From Candidatus Pseudoscillospira faecavium (GTDB lineage Bacteria > Bacillota > Clostridia > Oscillospirales > Oscillospiraceae): a stretch of DNA of 64,000 nt. The first letter of the stretch is position 1; each line of letters starts with the position of its first letter. The stretch spans positions 24,780 through 88,779 of the forward strand of contig CAJFVV010000018.1 of the NCBI GenBank assembly GCA_904420565.1, in the 5' to 3' direction. The notes beneath the pieces were generated by a model that was given only the letters and a program-made list of their open reading frames with translations, searched no databases and was not told the origin of the DNA. Below, one piece after another: positions 24,442-33,266 of this stretch. A program made the position numbers and the translations under genes.

Positions 24442-25054
24442 GCGGCGGATCCGTCTTTCGGTCAGTCCGGCATTGGTTGTGCTGCTCTTTCTTTTTGCAT
24501 TGATCGACCGACAGAAGCTGCTGCTTCAGATCCTGCTGGCGGCGGGCCTGCATGAGTGCGGCCATTTTTTTGCGCTGCGCCTATTTGGTGGGGAAATCGA
24601 TGCTTTGCGTCTGACAGCTTTTGGGGCGGAGATGCGTATCCGTCACAGTGAACGCCTTTCTTACAGCCGGGAGCTGGCAGCGGTACTGGCTGGACCGGCG
24701 GTCAATCTGCTTTGTGCGCTCTTGCTGGGCCGTATGGCGGTGGCTTTGGACTGGGAACGGGGCTATATGCTTTCGGGTATTCATATGCTTCTGGCTTTGT
24801 TCAACCTTTTGCCCATGCGTGCCCTGGACGGCGGCCGGGCGTTGTATCTATTTTTGTCCTGGTGTATAGAACCTGTCACAGCGGAGCGTATGATGCATAT
24901 AGTCAGCGGTGTCGTTTTATGCGGCATGCTGTTTCTGGGAGCGGCGTTGCAGGGGGCTGTGGGGCTGCAGCTGCCCCTGCTGATGCTGGAGCTCTGGTTT
25001 GTTGTCTGCTGGTGTATGGAAACGGGTATTGTCAAACCGCTGCGAACAGGGTAA
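24413..25054 (+). CDS. spoIVFB: M50 site-2 protease, SpoIVFB-like
   Basis: A 213-residue polytopic membrane metalloprotease. The zinc site HECGH is in a membrane segment near residue 46, and the second site is LLPMRALDGGRALYL near 137. The short length, without a PDZ domain, fits the SpoIVFB group, which cleaves pro-sigma-K in the mother cell. It overlaps the SpoIVFA-like gene and has no clear ribosome binding site, so it is probably translated by coupling. The radical SAM gene follows after 50 bases. Confidence 0.82.
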   Translation: MFRWKKRRNKRRIRLSVSPALVVLLFLFALIDRQKLLLQILLAAGLHECGHFFALRLFGGEIDALRLTAFGAEMRIRHSERLSYSRELAAVLAGPAVNLLCALLLGRMAVALDWERGYMLSGIHMLLALFNLLPMRALDGGRALYLFLSWCIEPVTAERMMHIVSGVVLCGMLFLGAALQGAVGLQLPLLMLELWFVVCWCMETGIVKPLRTG

Positions 25055-25104
25055 AATAATCCCGATAGTGATAAAAAGATCAAGAGTAATGGGAGCGTTT
25101 GCCT

Positions 25105-26940
25105 GTGAATCAGAAATTGGAACGTATTTTACCCCGGGTGCAGAAACCGGCTCGTTATGTGGGTGGGGAATACAATCAGGTGATAAAAGATAAAAATACA
25201 GTGGATCTTCGTTTCGCCTTTTGTTTTCCGGATACCTATGAAATCGGCATGTCCAATTTGGGCATGCGTATTCTCTATGGCATTATGAATGCGATGGACG
25301 GCGTGTGGTGTGAGCGGGTATTTGCCCCATGGCCGGATATGGAAGAGGAGATGCGCCGGGCGCAGATGCCGCTGTATGCCCTGGAATCCGGCGACGCGGT
25401 GAAAGAATTTGATATAATCGGATTTTCGCTGGGGTATGAAATGGCATTCAGCAATGTACTGAACATGCTCGATTTGGCAGGCGTTCCGTTGCATGCAAAT
25501 GAGCGGACAGAACTTTCGCCGCTGGTAATGGCCGGCGGCACAGCCTGCTTCAATGCTGAGCCCTTGGCGGACTTCATCGATTTGTTTTCCCTGGGTGAGG
25601 GGGAAGATGTTACGGTGGAACTTTTGGAGCTTTACCGCCGGGCAAAAACAGAAAAATGGAACAAACAGCGTTTTCTGCGCGCTGCGGCAGAAATAGAAGG
25701 TATTTATGTACCGAGCCTTTATGAAATTTCCTATCATGCGGACGGGACGATTGCGGCGATTGTGCCGAAAGACGGTGTGCGGGCTGTTGTGCGCAAGCGG
25801 ATTGTGCAAGATATGGATAAAGCCTATTTCCCGACGAAGACCATTGTTCCGTCCACAGAGGTTGTCAACGATCGCGTTACTCTGGAGCTGTTTCGCGGCT
25901 GTATCCGCGGCTGTCGGTTTTGCCAGGCGGGATATGTGTACCGGCCGGTGCGCAACCGCTCAAAAGAACTGCTGGCGCAATACGGCGTGGAAGCGCTGCA
26001 GGATTCCGGTTATCAGGAGATGACACTTTCGTCTCTGAGTACCAGTGATTACAAGCCGCTGAATGATTTGTGCGACAGCTTGATGGAATATTGCGATGCC
26101 CATAAAATTCATCTGTCGCTGCCATCGCTGCGGGCAGATAACTTTTCCATGGAGCTGCAGCAGCGCCTGGCCAAGGGACGCAAGGTGGGCTTGACTTTTG
26201 CGCCGGAAGCAGGCAGCCAACGTCTGCGGGATGTGATCAATAAAAATTTGACGGAAGAAGACTTGCTCCACTCCTGCAAAATTGCATTTGAGGGTGGCTG
26301 GAGTGCGGTCAAGCTCTATTTTATGCTGGGATTGCCCACGGAAACAGATGAGGATATTATAGAAATTGCCCGTATTGCGGATCATGTGGTGCATACCTGG
26401 CGCGAATACGCACCGGACAAGCGCCGGGGCGTCAGTGTAACGGTATCTACTTCCTGGTTTGTGCCCAAGCCCCACACTGCTTTTCAGTGGGAAGCACAGA
26501 TCAGCAAAGAGGAATATGAACGGCGTGTTCAGCTGCTGCGGCAAAGCATCCGGGCAAAGGCGGTCTCCTATAAATGGCATGACTCTGATACCAGTTTTCT
26601 GGAGGCAGTGCTCTCCCGGGGCGACCGGCGTATGGGGCGCGTTTTGGAGGCGGCCTGGCGCCGCGGTGCAAAAATGGATGCATGGCAGGATTATTACAAT
26701 TTGGATCTCTGGCTTGCGGCATTTGAAGCGTGCGGGCTGGAACCGGCGTTTTACGCCAATCGCGTGCGCAGCCGGGACGAGATATTGCCTTGGTCCATGA
26801 TTTCTTCCGGTGTTTCGCAGGATTTTCTGTGGCGTGAGCGCCAGCGCGCCTATCAGGGTGTGACGACGCCGGATTGCCGGCAGATGTGCACCGGATGCGG
26901 CGCCAATTGTCTGATTGGGGGAGGGGAATGCGATGTCTAA
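25105..26940 (+). CDS. TIGR03960-family B12-binding radical SAM protein
   Basis: A 611-residue radical SAM enzyme. The N-terminal part (FCFPDTYEIGMSNLGMRILYG and IIGFSLGYEMAFSNVLNMLD) resembles a cobalamin-binding domain. The 4Fe-4S cluster motif is CIRGCRFC near residue 272 (CxxxCxxC). The C-terminus carries CTGCGANC, a possible extra cluster site. In Firmicutes this gene is almost always followed by the DUF2344 gene, as here with an 8-base overlap. A role in RNA or ribosome modification has been suggested but the reaction is unknown. I prefer the GTG at 25105 (9 bases from GGGAG). Confidence 0.88.
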   Translation: MNQKLERILPRVQKPARYVGGEYNQVIKDKNTVDLRFAFCFPDTYEIGMSNLGMRILYGIMNAMDGVWCERVFAPWPDMEEEMRRAQMPLYALESGDAVKEFDIIGFSLGYEMAFSNVLNMLDLAGVPLHANERTELSPLVMAGGTACFNAEPLADFIDLFSLGEGEDVTVELLELYRRAKTEKWNKQRFLRAAAEIEGIYVPSLYEISYHADGTIAAIVPKDGVRAVVRKRIVQDMDKAYFPTKTIVPSTEVVNDRVTLELFRGCIRGCRFCQAGYVYRPVRNRSKELLAQYGVEALQDSGYQEMTLSSLSTSDYKPLNDLCDSLMEYCDAHKIHLSLPSLRADNFSMELQQRLAKGRKVGLTFAPEAGSQRLRDVINKNLTEEDLLHSCKIAFEGGWSAVKLYFMLGLPTETDEDIIEIARIADHVVHTWREYAPDKRRGVSVTVSTSWFVPKPHTAFQWEAQISKEEYERRVQLLRQSIRAKAVSYKWHDSDTSFLEAVLSRGDRRMGRVLEAAWRRGAKMDAWQDYYNLDLWLAAFEACGLEPAFYANRVRSRDEILPWSMISSGVSQDFLWRERQRAYQGVTTPDCRQMCTGCGANCLIGGGECDV

Positions 26941-27595
26941 ACTGCGGCTGCTGTTTGAAAAGCAGGGAACGGCCTGCTACATTTCCCATCTGGATTTGAT
27001 GAGAACGTTTCAGCGCCTTTTTTTACGGGGCGGCATGTTTATTAAGCACTCCAAGGGGTTCCATCCCCATCCGGTGATGTCTATTGTGCTTCCGCTGCCT
27101 GTGGGACAGAGCAGCTGCTGCGAACTTTTGGACTTTGAGACTGAAAGCGCGGTGGATCTTGCGGCACTGCCGGCTTTGCTGAATGCCGGCTGCCCGGAGG
27201 GACTGCAGGTTCTGCAGGCTTATGAGGCAGTGCGCCCGGTGCGGGAACTGGCTTTTGTGGCAGCGGAGGTTTCGCTCTTTTATGACAATGGGACACCAAA
27301 AGATGCGGCGGAGCAGCTGCAGTTGTTATTTTCGCGCAATGTGCTGACGATTCAAAAGCGCACGAAGCGCAAAGAACTGGCTGATGTGGACATCATACCT
27401 TTGATTCGACAGATTTCTTTTTTGACGCTGCCGGATCGTGTTTTGGTGCAGGCGGTGGTGTCGGCCCAGAATCCGGGCTTGAATCCTGCGCTGTTGGCTG
27501 TGGCGGTAGAGAAAGAATGTCTGGCGTTGACACCGGATTTTGTCTCGGTGCGCCGTACCGATGTGCTGGATGCAGATGGTATGCCGTTCCGTTGA
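26933..27595 (+). CDS. TIGR03936-family protein (DUF2344)
   Basis: A 220-residue protein beginning MSKLRLLFEKQGTACYISHL, followed by RTFQRLFLRGG, the signature of DUF2344. It has no radical SAM or other catalytic motif I can see and probably works with the upstream radical SAM protein. The ATG at 26933 lies inside the end of that gene (8-base overlap) and follows GGAGGGG. In many Clostridia the next genes are rng and rplU; here rplS follows instead. Confidence 0.88.
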   Translation: MSKLRLLFEKQGTACYISHLDLMRTFQRLFLRGGMFIKHSKGFHPHPVMSIVLPLPVGQSSCCELLDFETESAVDLAALPALLNAGCPEGLQVLQAYEAVRPVRELAFVAAEVSLFYDNGTPKDAAEQLQLLFSRNVLTIQKRTKRKELADVDIIPLIRQISFLTLPDRVLVQAVVSAQNPGLNPALLAVAVEKECLALTPDFVSVRRTDVLDADGMPFR

Positions 27596-27646
27596 GACGG
27601 TGTTTTGAGCATTTTAAAAATTTTAGATGGAAATTGAAAATAATGC

Positions 27647-27675
27647 TTGCATTTCAGCATATGCTGTGATAAAAT
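27647..27675 (+). promoter_or_regulatory. Sigma-A type promoter of rplS
   Basis: TTGCAT (27647-27652), 17-base spacer, TAAAAT (27670-27675). Predicts a leader of about 95 bases. Confidence 0.75.
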
Positions 27676-27681
27676 ACTCCA

Positions 27682-27776
27682 GTCTAAAAGGGCGGTCCTC
27701 TGTCGTAGTGCGTTCAGAAAGGAAGGCACAGGCATAAAATGCGGCACGAACGCCTATATTTGAGGAGGAACGATCC
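27682..27776 (+). promoter_or_regulatory. Structured leader of rplS, candidate ribosomal-protein leader
   Basis: GCGTTC (27710-27715) pairs with GAACGC (27748-27753), enclosing a small GCAT-AAA-ATGC hairpin (27732-27742) and purine-rich unpaired stretches. This nested arrangement just before GAGGAGG resembles autoregulatory leaders of ribosomal proteins such as L19. I cannot confirm a match to the known L19 leader. Confidence 0.4.
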
Positions 27777-28118
27777 ATGGATTTGATGAAAGCACTGAGA
27801 GATTCTCAGGTCAAGGCAGATCATCCCGAAGTTGCAATCGGTGATTATGTCAAGGTTCACGTTAAGGTAAAAGAAGGCAGCCGCGAAAGAATTCAGGTTT
27901 TTGAAGGCACTGTCATTGCGAAAAAGCATGGTGGTATTGAAGAAACCTTCACTGTCCGCCGTGTTTCTTATGGCGTCGGCGTGGAAAAGGTATTCCCGGT
28001 GCATTCTCCCATCATTGATAAGGTTGAGGTTGTCCGTCACGGTAAGGTTCGCAGAGCAAAGCTGTATTATCTGCGCAGCCGCGTGGGCAAAGCTGCCAAG
28101 ATCAAAGAAAGAATTTAA
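27777..28118 (+). CDS. rplS: 50S ribosomal protein L19
   Basis: A 113-residue protein of normal bL19 length, at the 30S-50S interface. Typical segments are [19 protein letters not shown] near residue 24 and [12 protein letters not shown], and it ends [12 protein letters not shown]. It is expressed alone from its own promoter; the usual trmD and rimM partners are not next to it. Confidence 0.96.
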   Translation: MDLMKALRDSQVKADHPEVAIGDYVKVHVKVKEGSRERIQVFEGTVIAKKHGGIEETFTVRRVSYGVGVEKVFPVHSPIIDKVEVVRHGKVRRAKLYYLRSRVGKAAKIKERI

Positions 28119-28133
28119 GTCTTTTACATGCAG

Positions 28134-28165
28134 AAAAGAGGAGCTTAAAGCTCCTCTTTTTCTTT
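28134..28165 (+). terminator. Intrinsic terminator after rplS
   Basis: AAAAGAGGAGCT / AGCTCCTCTTTT hairpin followed by TTTTCTTTT. A weaker GGAA-AAG-TTCC hairpin with an eight-T run follows at about 28218-28240. Confidence 0.85.
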
Positions 28166-28309
28166 TGCTGAAATTTGCAATCAGCATGCTGCCATTTCTT
28201 TACCACAGAAATCAAAAAAGGAAAAGTTCCTCTTTTTTTTAGGAAACATTTCCTGTATAATAATAAATTAGTATTCTATAATCAGAAAAAATGTGGAGGC
28301 ATTGCAATC

Positions 28310-28912
28310 GTGCGGCAGAGGGACAATAGAGAGAAAAGCGCAGCAGAGGAAAATCTGGGCAATTTTTGGGCGGTCAGCCTGGATTGGCTGCAGGCATTGG
28401 TTGTTTCTGTTATTTTTGTAGCGCTGTGCTTTACCTTTGGTGTGCGTATTGTGGGTGTGGACGGTGAATCTATGGAACCGACGCTGTGCCACAATGACAG
28501 GATTTTGGTGCTGTCATCCATTTGGTCAAAGCCCCGCAATGGAGACGTAGTCGTTTTGCGTAAAGATTCGTTTGTTAATACGCCGGTGGTCAAGAGAATT
28601 ATTGCAACGGAAGGACAGACGATTGATATTGATTATTCCACCGGCGCTGTGTATTTGGACGGTGTATTGCTGGATGAGCCTTATATTAAGGAAAAAACAC
28701 TGCTGCAGGGCGACATGGAATTCCCTGTTACCGTATCGCCGGGCTGCGTGTTTGTCATGGGAGATAACCGCAATGCCAGCACGGACAGCCGCTGGAGCAG
28801 TTTGGGAGAAGTGGATTGCCGGTATATTTTGGGAAAAGCAGTTTTTGTGCTTTTTCCGGGCAGGGATGAAGATGGAAAGATGAGTTTGGCACGGATTGGA
28901 GGGGTGAAGTAA
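28310..28912 (+). CDS. lepB: Signal peptidase I
   Basis: Membrane serine protease that removes signal peptides from exported proteins. The 200 residues have one membrane anchor near residue 25-45 (QALVVSVIFVALCFTFGV) followed by the extracellular domain. The catalytic serine is in DGESMEPTL near 59 and the lysine in VVKRIIATEGQ near 96. Box E is VMGDNRNASTDSR. The start is the GTG at 28310, 10 bases after GGAGG; the longer upstream frame would place odd sequence before the anchor. It begins a lepB-rbgA-rnhB-yraN run. Confidence 0.94.
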   Translation: MRQRDNREKSAAEENLGNFWAVSLDWLQALVVSVIFVALCFTFGVRIVGVDGESMEPTLCHNDRILVLSSIWSKPRNGDVVVLRKDSFVNTPVVKRIIATEGQTIDIDYSTGAVYLDGVLLDEPYIKEKTLLQGDMEFPVTVSPGCVFVMGDNRNASTDSRWSSLGEVDCRYILGKAVFVLFPGRDEDGKMSLARIGGVK

Positions 28913-28913
28913 T

Positions 28914-29801
28914 ATGCAGGATCTGCACTATTTTCCGGGACATATGAAAAAAACGCAGCGCGCCATCGAGGAAAGCATAAAAAAGGTGGATGCGGTGTGT
29001 GAAATTCTGGATGCCAGAATTCCCCTGGCGAGCCGTAATCCGGATATTGATACCCTGACAGCGGGAAAGCCTCGCCTGATTGTGCTCAATCATGTCGATC
29101 AGGCGGATGGAGCAAAAACAAAGCTGTGGGCTGCCTATTTTCGCGGCTGCGGTTATGCGGTGATGGAAACAGCTGCCAAAAGCGGCGCTGGTGTCAAAAA
29201 TTTCGTGCCGGTTGTGCGTGCGCTGCTGGCAGAGAAGTTGCAGCGCTATGCGGAAAAGGGCCAGGTGGGAAGAACCATTCGAGTGATGGTTGTCGGCATC
29301 CCCAATGTGGGAAAATCGACTTTTATCAACCGGGTGGCGGGAAAAACCAGAGCCAAAGCAGAAAACCGCCCCGGTGTGACGCGCAGCAATCAATGGGTGA
29401 ATGTGGGCGGCGCATTGGAGCTTTTGGATACGCCGGGCATTTTATGGCCGAAATTTGAAGATCAGCAGGCGGCACTGAAGCTGGCATTTATTGGTGCAAT
29501 TCGGGATGAAGTGATGGATCTGGAAGAATTGGCCTGTTCTCTGATGGCGTTTTTGGCGGAAGAATATCCAAGCTGTTTGGAAGAGCGCTACCAGATTGTG
29601 CCGGAAGAAGGGGAAAATGGATATGATTTGCTGATCCGTGCAGGTCGGCGGCGCGGCTTTCTGATTTCCGGCGGAGAGGTTGATACGGAGCGCATGGCAA
29701 AGATTCTGATGGATGAATTCCGCTCTGGGAAATTGGGGCGCTTTACACTGGAGTACCCGCCGCAAAAATTGCCGGAAAAAGGCTTTGATTATGACGCATA
29801 A
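28914..29801 (+). CDS. rbgA: Ribosome biogenesis GTPase RbgA (YlqF)
   Basis: Circularly permuted GTPase needed for late 50S assembly. The 295 residues start MQDLHYFPGHMKKTQRAI. The permuted order is visible: the G4 motif NHVD comes first (near residue 61), then the G1 P-loop GIPNVGKSTF near 129, then DTPG near 173. The C-terminal RNA-binding domain follows. It begins one base after the lepB stop and overlaps rnhB by 11 bases. Confidence 0.95.
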   Translation: MQDLHYFPGHMKKTQRAIEESIKKVDAVCEILDARIPLASRNPDIDTLTAGKPRLIVLNHVDQADGAKTKLWAAYFRGCGYAVMETAAKSGAGVKNFVPVVRALLAEKLQRYAEKGQVGRTIRVMVVGIPNVGKSTFINRVAGKTRAKAENRPGVTRSNQWVNVGGALELLDTPGILWPKFEDQQAALKLAFIGAIRDEVMDLEELACSLMAFLAEEYPSCLEERYQIVPEEGENGYDLLIRAGRRRGFLISGGEVDTERMAKILMDEFRSGKLGRFTLEYPPQKLPEKGFDYDA

Positions 29802-30426
29802 TGATTTGTGGGCGGAGGAGCGGCGGCTGTGGACTGCAGGGTATCGTGTTGTTTGCGGTACAGATGAGGCGGGCGCAGGGCCATTGGCCGGCCCAGTGTA
29901 TGCCGCTGCAGTGATTTTGCCGCCCGAAGCAGAGCTCCCGGGATTGAATGACTCCAAACAGCTGACGGCAAAGAAAAGGGATAGCCTGTTTGATGAGATC
30001 TGCGCCAAAGCGCTGGCCTATGCGGTGGCCTCTGTATCGGCGGAAGAAATTGACCGGATTGATATTCTCAATGCCAGGATAAAAGCGATGGATGCGGCGG
30101 TCAAAGGCCTGACAATCCTTCCGGATATGACTTTGGTGGACGGCAACAGGGATCACGGGAAACAATACCGGATTGAAAGTCCCCACATGCTCTTGGTGAG
30201 AGGAGACAGCCGCAGCGCCAATATTGCGGCGGCCTCGATTCTGGCCAAGGTCAGCAGGGATCGTTATATGGAACGATTGGCGAAGGACTATCCGGTTTAC
30301 GGATTTGAAAAACACAAAGGATACGGCACAAAACTGCATTATCAGGCGTTGGATGCATACGGCCCCTCTCCGGTGCATCGAAAAACCTTTTTGAAGAAAT
30401 GGGAGGCGCGCCGCCATGAATCTTAA
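29791..30426 (+). CDS. rnhB: Ribonuclease HII
   Basis: Removes ribonucleotides from DNA and RNA-DNA hybrids. It has 211 residues. The first catalytic Asp-Glu is in GTDEAGAGPLAGPV near residue 26; in most RNase HII proteins this reads DEAGRGPLAGPV, so the arginine of the GRG substrate-sensing motif is alanine here. The remaining acidic residues are in MTLVDGN near 112 and SILAKVSRDR near 150, and GFEKHKGYGTKLHYQAL is conserved. The ATG at 29791 overlaps the rbgA end; the longer frame to 29713 is not conserved. Overlaps yraN by 11 bases. Confidence 0.93.
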   Translation: MTHNDLWAEERRLWTAGYRVVCGTDEAGAGPLAGPVYAAAVILPPEAELPGLNDSKQLTAKKRDSLFDEICAKALAYAVASVSAEEIDRIDILNARIKAMDAAVKGLTILPDMTLVDGNRDHGKQYRIESPHMLLVRGDSRSANIAAASILAKVSRDRYMERLAKDYPVYGFEKHKGYGTKLHYQALDAYGPSPVHRKTFLKKWEARRHES

Positions 30427-30781
30427 AAAATTGCGTGGAGACTGGGGCGAAGCGGTGGTGGCGGACTATTTGCGTAACCGCGGGTATGAGATTGCAGCGG
30501 TGCAGTTTCGCTGCCGTATGGGAGAGATTGACTTGATTGCCCGGCAGGACGGCATCTTATGTTTTGTGGAGGTAAAGACCCGCACAAAAGCGGAGTATGG
30601 CATACCGCGGCAGGCGGTTGGGCCGCGTAAGCAGCAGCGGATGCGGGCGGCGGCAGCCCAATATTTGGCCTTGCATGATTTGGATTGTCCGGTGCGCTTT
30701 GATGTGGCGGAGGTTTATGCAGAGGATGTACTGGAAGCGCAGCACGCTAAGATTGCGTATTTGGAAGCGGCTTTTGTGTGA
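30416..30781 (+). CDS. UPF0102 family protein YraN
   Basis: A 121-residue protein with the endonuclease-like core of UPF0102: RGDWGEAVVADYLRNRGYEI at the start, then FRCRMGEIDLIARQDGILCFVEVKTR, which contains the GEIDLI and EVK residues of the restriction-enzyme-like fold. The gene follows rnhB in many bacteria. Function is unknown, though a role in DNA processing is often proposed. Confidence 0.92.
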   Translation: MNLKKLRGDWGEAVVADYLRNRGYEIAAVQFRCRMGEIDLIARQDGILCFVEVKTRTKAEYGIPRQAVGPRKQQRMRAAAAQYLALHDLDCPVRFDVAEVYAEDVLEAQHAKIAYLEAAFV

Positions 30782-30796
30782 TAAGGAGTAGTATGG

Positions 30797-31732
30797 ATGT
30801 TGCCTTTTTCTCTTTTTGATGCCCATTGTGATACGCTGAGCCGATGCAGCCGGTTGGACTGTGGACTGCGTGCAAATACCGGGCATACCGATTTGACGCG
30901 CGGTATGCAGTTTCGCCATTATGCCCAGGTTTTTGCGGTGTTCCGTGACGGGGCTTCCCCTCCGCTTGATGGCATGTTTGCGGAGTTCACCCGGCAAACA
31001 GATTTGTTTTTTCAGCAGATGCGGGAAAACGCTGACTGGGTGATACATTGCCGCAGCCGATCTGATTTGCAGCAAGCCGCAGCGGAGCACAAAGCGGCGG
31101 CGCTTCTTTCCGTGGAAGGGGCGGAGCTGCTGGAATGCGACCCTGGAAGAATCGATATTGCGGCGGAACTGGGTGTCTGCATGATCAATTTGACATGGAA
31201 CCGGGCCAATGCGCTTTCCGGAAGCCATATGGAGGAAGCAGAGCGCGGCCTGAGCCTGCAGGGAAAAGATTTTGTGCGGCGGGCACAGGAAGCGGGAATT
31301 CTTGTGGATGTTTCCCATCTTTCGGATGCGGGTTTTTGGGATTTGATAAATATGACCCAACGGCCCGTTGTGGCAAGCCACAGCGACGCCAGGGTGCTTT
31401 CACCGCATACGCGGAATCTGACGGATGATATGTTCCGGGCGATCCGGGATACTGGCGGTTTTGTTGGAATCAACTTCTATGTGCCGTTTTTGGGAAGAGA
31501 TGGCTCGTTGGATGCAGTTTTTGCGCATTTGGAGCATTTTTTGGATTTGGATGGTGAAGAAACTGTTGGATTCGGCGGCGACTGGGACGGCTGCGACCTG
31601 CTGCCAGCAGGCGTTGCAGGCATACAGGACATGGAAAAGATTTATCAGCGGATGCTGCAGCGCAATTACAGTCAAAAGCTGATAGACGATATTTTCTACA
31701 ATAATTTGAAACGCACTATTTTTGAGCAGTAA
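30797..31732 (+). CDS. Membrane dipeptidase family protein (peptidase M19)
   Basis: A 311-residue zinc dipeptidase of the renal dipeptidase family. Metal-binding residues can be seen in DAHCDTL (residues 8-14), SVEGAELL near 104, DVSHLSD near 173 and ASHSDAR near 193, and the C-terminal GGDWDGCD segment is typical. It has no signal peptide, so it is cytosolic, probably hydrolysing dipeptides from uptake or wall turnover. AAGGAG precedes the start, 15 bases after yraN. Confidence 0.92.
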   Translation: MLPFSLFDAHCDTLSRCSRLDCGLRANTGHTDLTRGMQFRHYAQVFAVFRDGASPPLDGMFAEFTRQTDLFFQQMRENADWVIHCRSRSDLQQAAAEHKAAALLSVEGAELLECDPGRIDIAAELGVCMINLTWNRANALSGSHMEEAERGLSLQGKDFVRRAQEAGILVDVSHLSDAGFWDLINMTQRPVVASHSDARVLSPHTRNLTDDMFRAIRDTGGFVGINFYVPFLGRDGSLDAVFAHLEHFLDLDGEETVGFGGDWDGCDLLPAGVAGIQDMEKIYQRMLQRNYSQKLIDDIFYNNLKRTIFEQ

Positions 31733-31745
31733 GGAGAGAAAAACT

Positions 31746-33239
31746 ATGCGTTATTTGAGCACAAGAGATCGTTCGCTGCGTTATACGGCTGCGGAAGCGA
31801 TCAAGCAGGGGCTGTCTCGCGATGGAGGCCTGTTTTTGCCGGAGGAGTTTCCTTCGATTGAACCGGAGCAGCTCAAGGCGATGGAGACGATGAGTTATCA
31901 GCAGCGTGCGGTGGAAGTGATGCGTCTCTTTTTGGAGGATTACAGTGAGGAAGAGCTGCAGGCATTTGCTGAAGCGGCTTATGGATCGGATAAATACGAC
32001 GATCCTGCTGTGGCACCGGTGCATACCCTGGATGCTGCGACGCATTGCCTAGAGCTGTGGCACGGTCCCACCAGTGCATTCAAGGATATGGCACTGCAGA
32101 TGCTCCCGCATTTGCTTTCTGCCAGCCTGAAAAAGACCGGGGAAGAAAAGACGGCCTGCATCCTGGTGGCCACCTCCGGCGATACCGGCAAGGCGGCGCT
32201 GGAAGGTTTCAAAGATGTGGATCAGACAAAAATTATTGTATTTTATCCCAAAGACGGTGTTTCTGAAATACAAAAGCTGCAAATGGTTACGCAGGAGGGG
32301 AAGAATGTCAATGTATGCTCCGTTTTGGGCAATTTTGACGATGCACAGACTGGTGTGAAACGGATTTTCTCCAATGAAGATATCCGGGCGACACTCAACG
32401 GGCGCGGCTATTTTCTTTCCTCAGCCAATTCCATCAACTGGGGGCGTGTACTGCCGCAGATTGTCTACTATGTTTCGGTATACTGTGATTTGGCGCGGGA
32501 CGGCAAATTAAAGGCGGGCGAAGCGCTCAATATCTGCGTGCCCACAGGAAACTTCGGCAATATCCTTTCAGCCTATTATGCGAAGTGCATGGGGGTGCCT
32601 GTTGGCAGATTGATTTGTGCTTCCAACAAAAACGATGTGCTGACGGAATTTTTGCGCACGGGCGTATATGACCGGAACCGCCATTTTTACACCACGATGT
32701 CGCCCTCTATGGATATTTTGATTTCCAGCAATTTGGAGCGGCTGCTGTATGCTCTGTCCGATGGAAATGATGCTGAAGTATGCAGCTATATGGAGCAGCT
32801 GAATACTGTGGGACGTTATCAGGTCAGTGACAGCATTTTCAGCAGAGTCCGTGAGCTGTTCTGGGCGGGCTCCTGCGGTGAGGAAGAAACCCTTGCCACT
32901 ATCTATCGGTATTATGAAGATCCGGATAAGCGTTATTTAATTGATCCTCATACTGCTGTGGCAGCCAATGTGTTGGAGCAGTATCGTGCAGAAACAGGGG
33001 ACAATGCGCCAGCGGTTTTTGCCTCTACAGCCAGCCCGTATAAGTTTTGCAACCACGTTTTACGTGCTATTGGTGCGCCATATCAGGGCAGCGGAATGGA
33101 ATTGATTGCCCGCCTGCAGGAGATTACAGGCGTGCAAGCACCCTGGCGTTTGGCGAAGCTGGGTGAAAAGGGAATCCGCTTTACCGGGAGTACAGAAAAG
33201 CAGGATATGGAAATGGTTGTTTTGAATCTGCTGAAATAA
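31746..33239 (+). CDS. thrC: Threonine synthase
   Basis: PLP enzyme that converts O-phosphohomoserine to threonine. The 497 residues fit the long bacterial class. They begin MRYLSTRDRS and have LSRDGGLFLPEEFP near residue 25. The PLP lysine is in HGPTSAFKDMALQMLPHL near 112, and the phosphate-binding region is ATSGDTGKAALEGF near 148. It is preceded by AAGGAGAG (31731-31738), so the ATG at 31746 is chosen over the longer frame. No hom or thrB gene is adjacent. Confidence 0.95.
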   Translation: MRYLSTRDRSLRYTAAEAIKQGLSRDGGLFLPEEFPSIEPEQLKAMETMSYQQRAVEVMRLFLEDYSEEELQAFAEAAYGSDKYDDPAVAPVHTLDAATHCLELWHGPTSAFKDMALQMLPHLLSASLKKTGEEKTACILVATSGDTGKAALEGFKDVDQTKIIVFYPKDGVSEIQKLQMVTQEGKNVNVCSVLGNFDDAQTGVKRIFSNEDIRATLNGRGYFLSSANSINWGRVLPQIVYYVSVYCDLARDGKLKAGEALNICVPTGNFGNILSAYYAKCMGVPVGRLICASNKNDVLTEFLRTGVYDRNRHFYTTMSPSMDILISSNLERLLYALSDGNDAEVCSYMEQLNTVGRYQVSDSIFSRVRELFWAGSCGEEETLATIYRYYEDPDKRYLIDPHTAVAANVLEQYRAETGDNAPAVFASTASPYKFCNHVLRAIGAPYQGSGMELIARLQEITGVQAPWRLAKLGEKGIRFTGSTEKQDMEMVVLNLLK

Positions 33240-33266
33240 TCGTTCAATGCAGTTGGGAGGGGTTGC

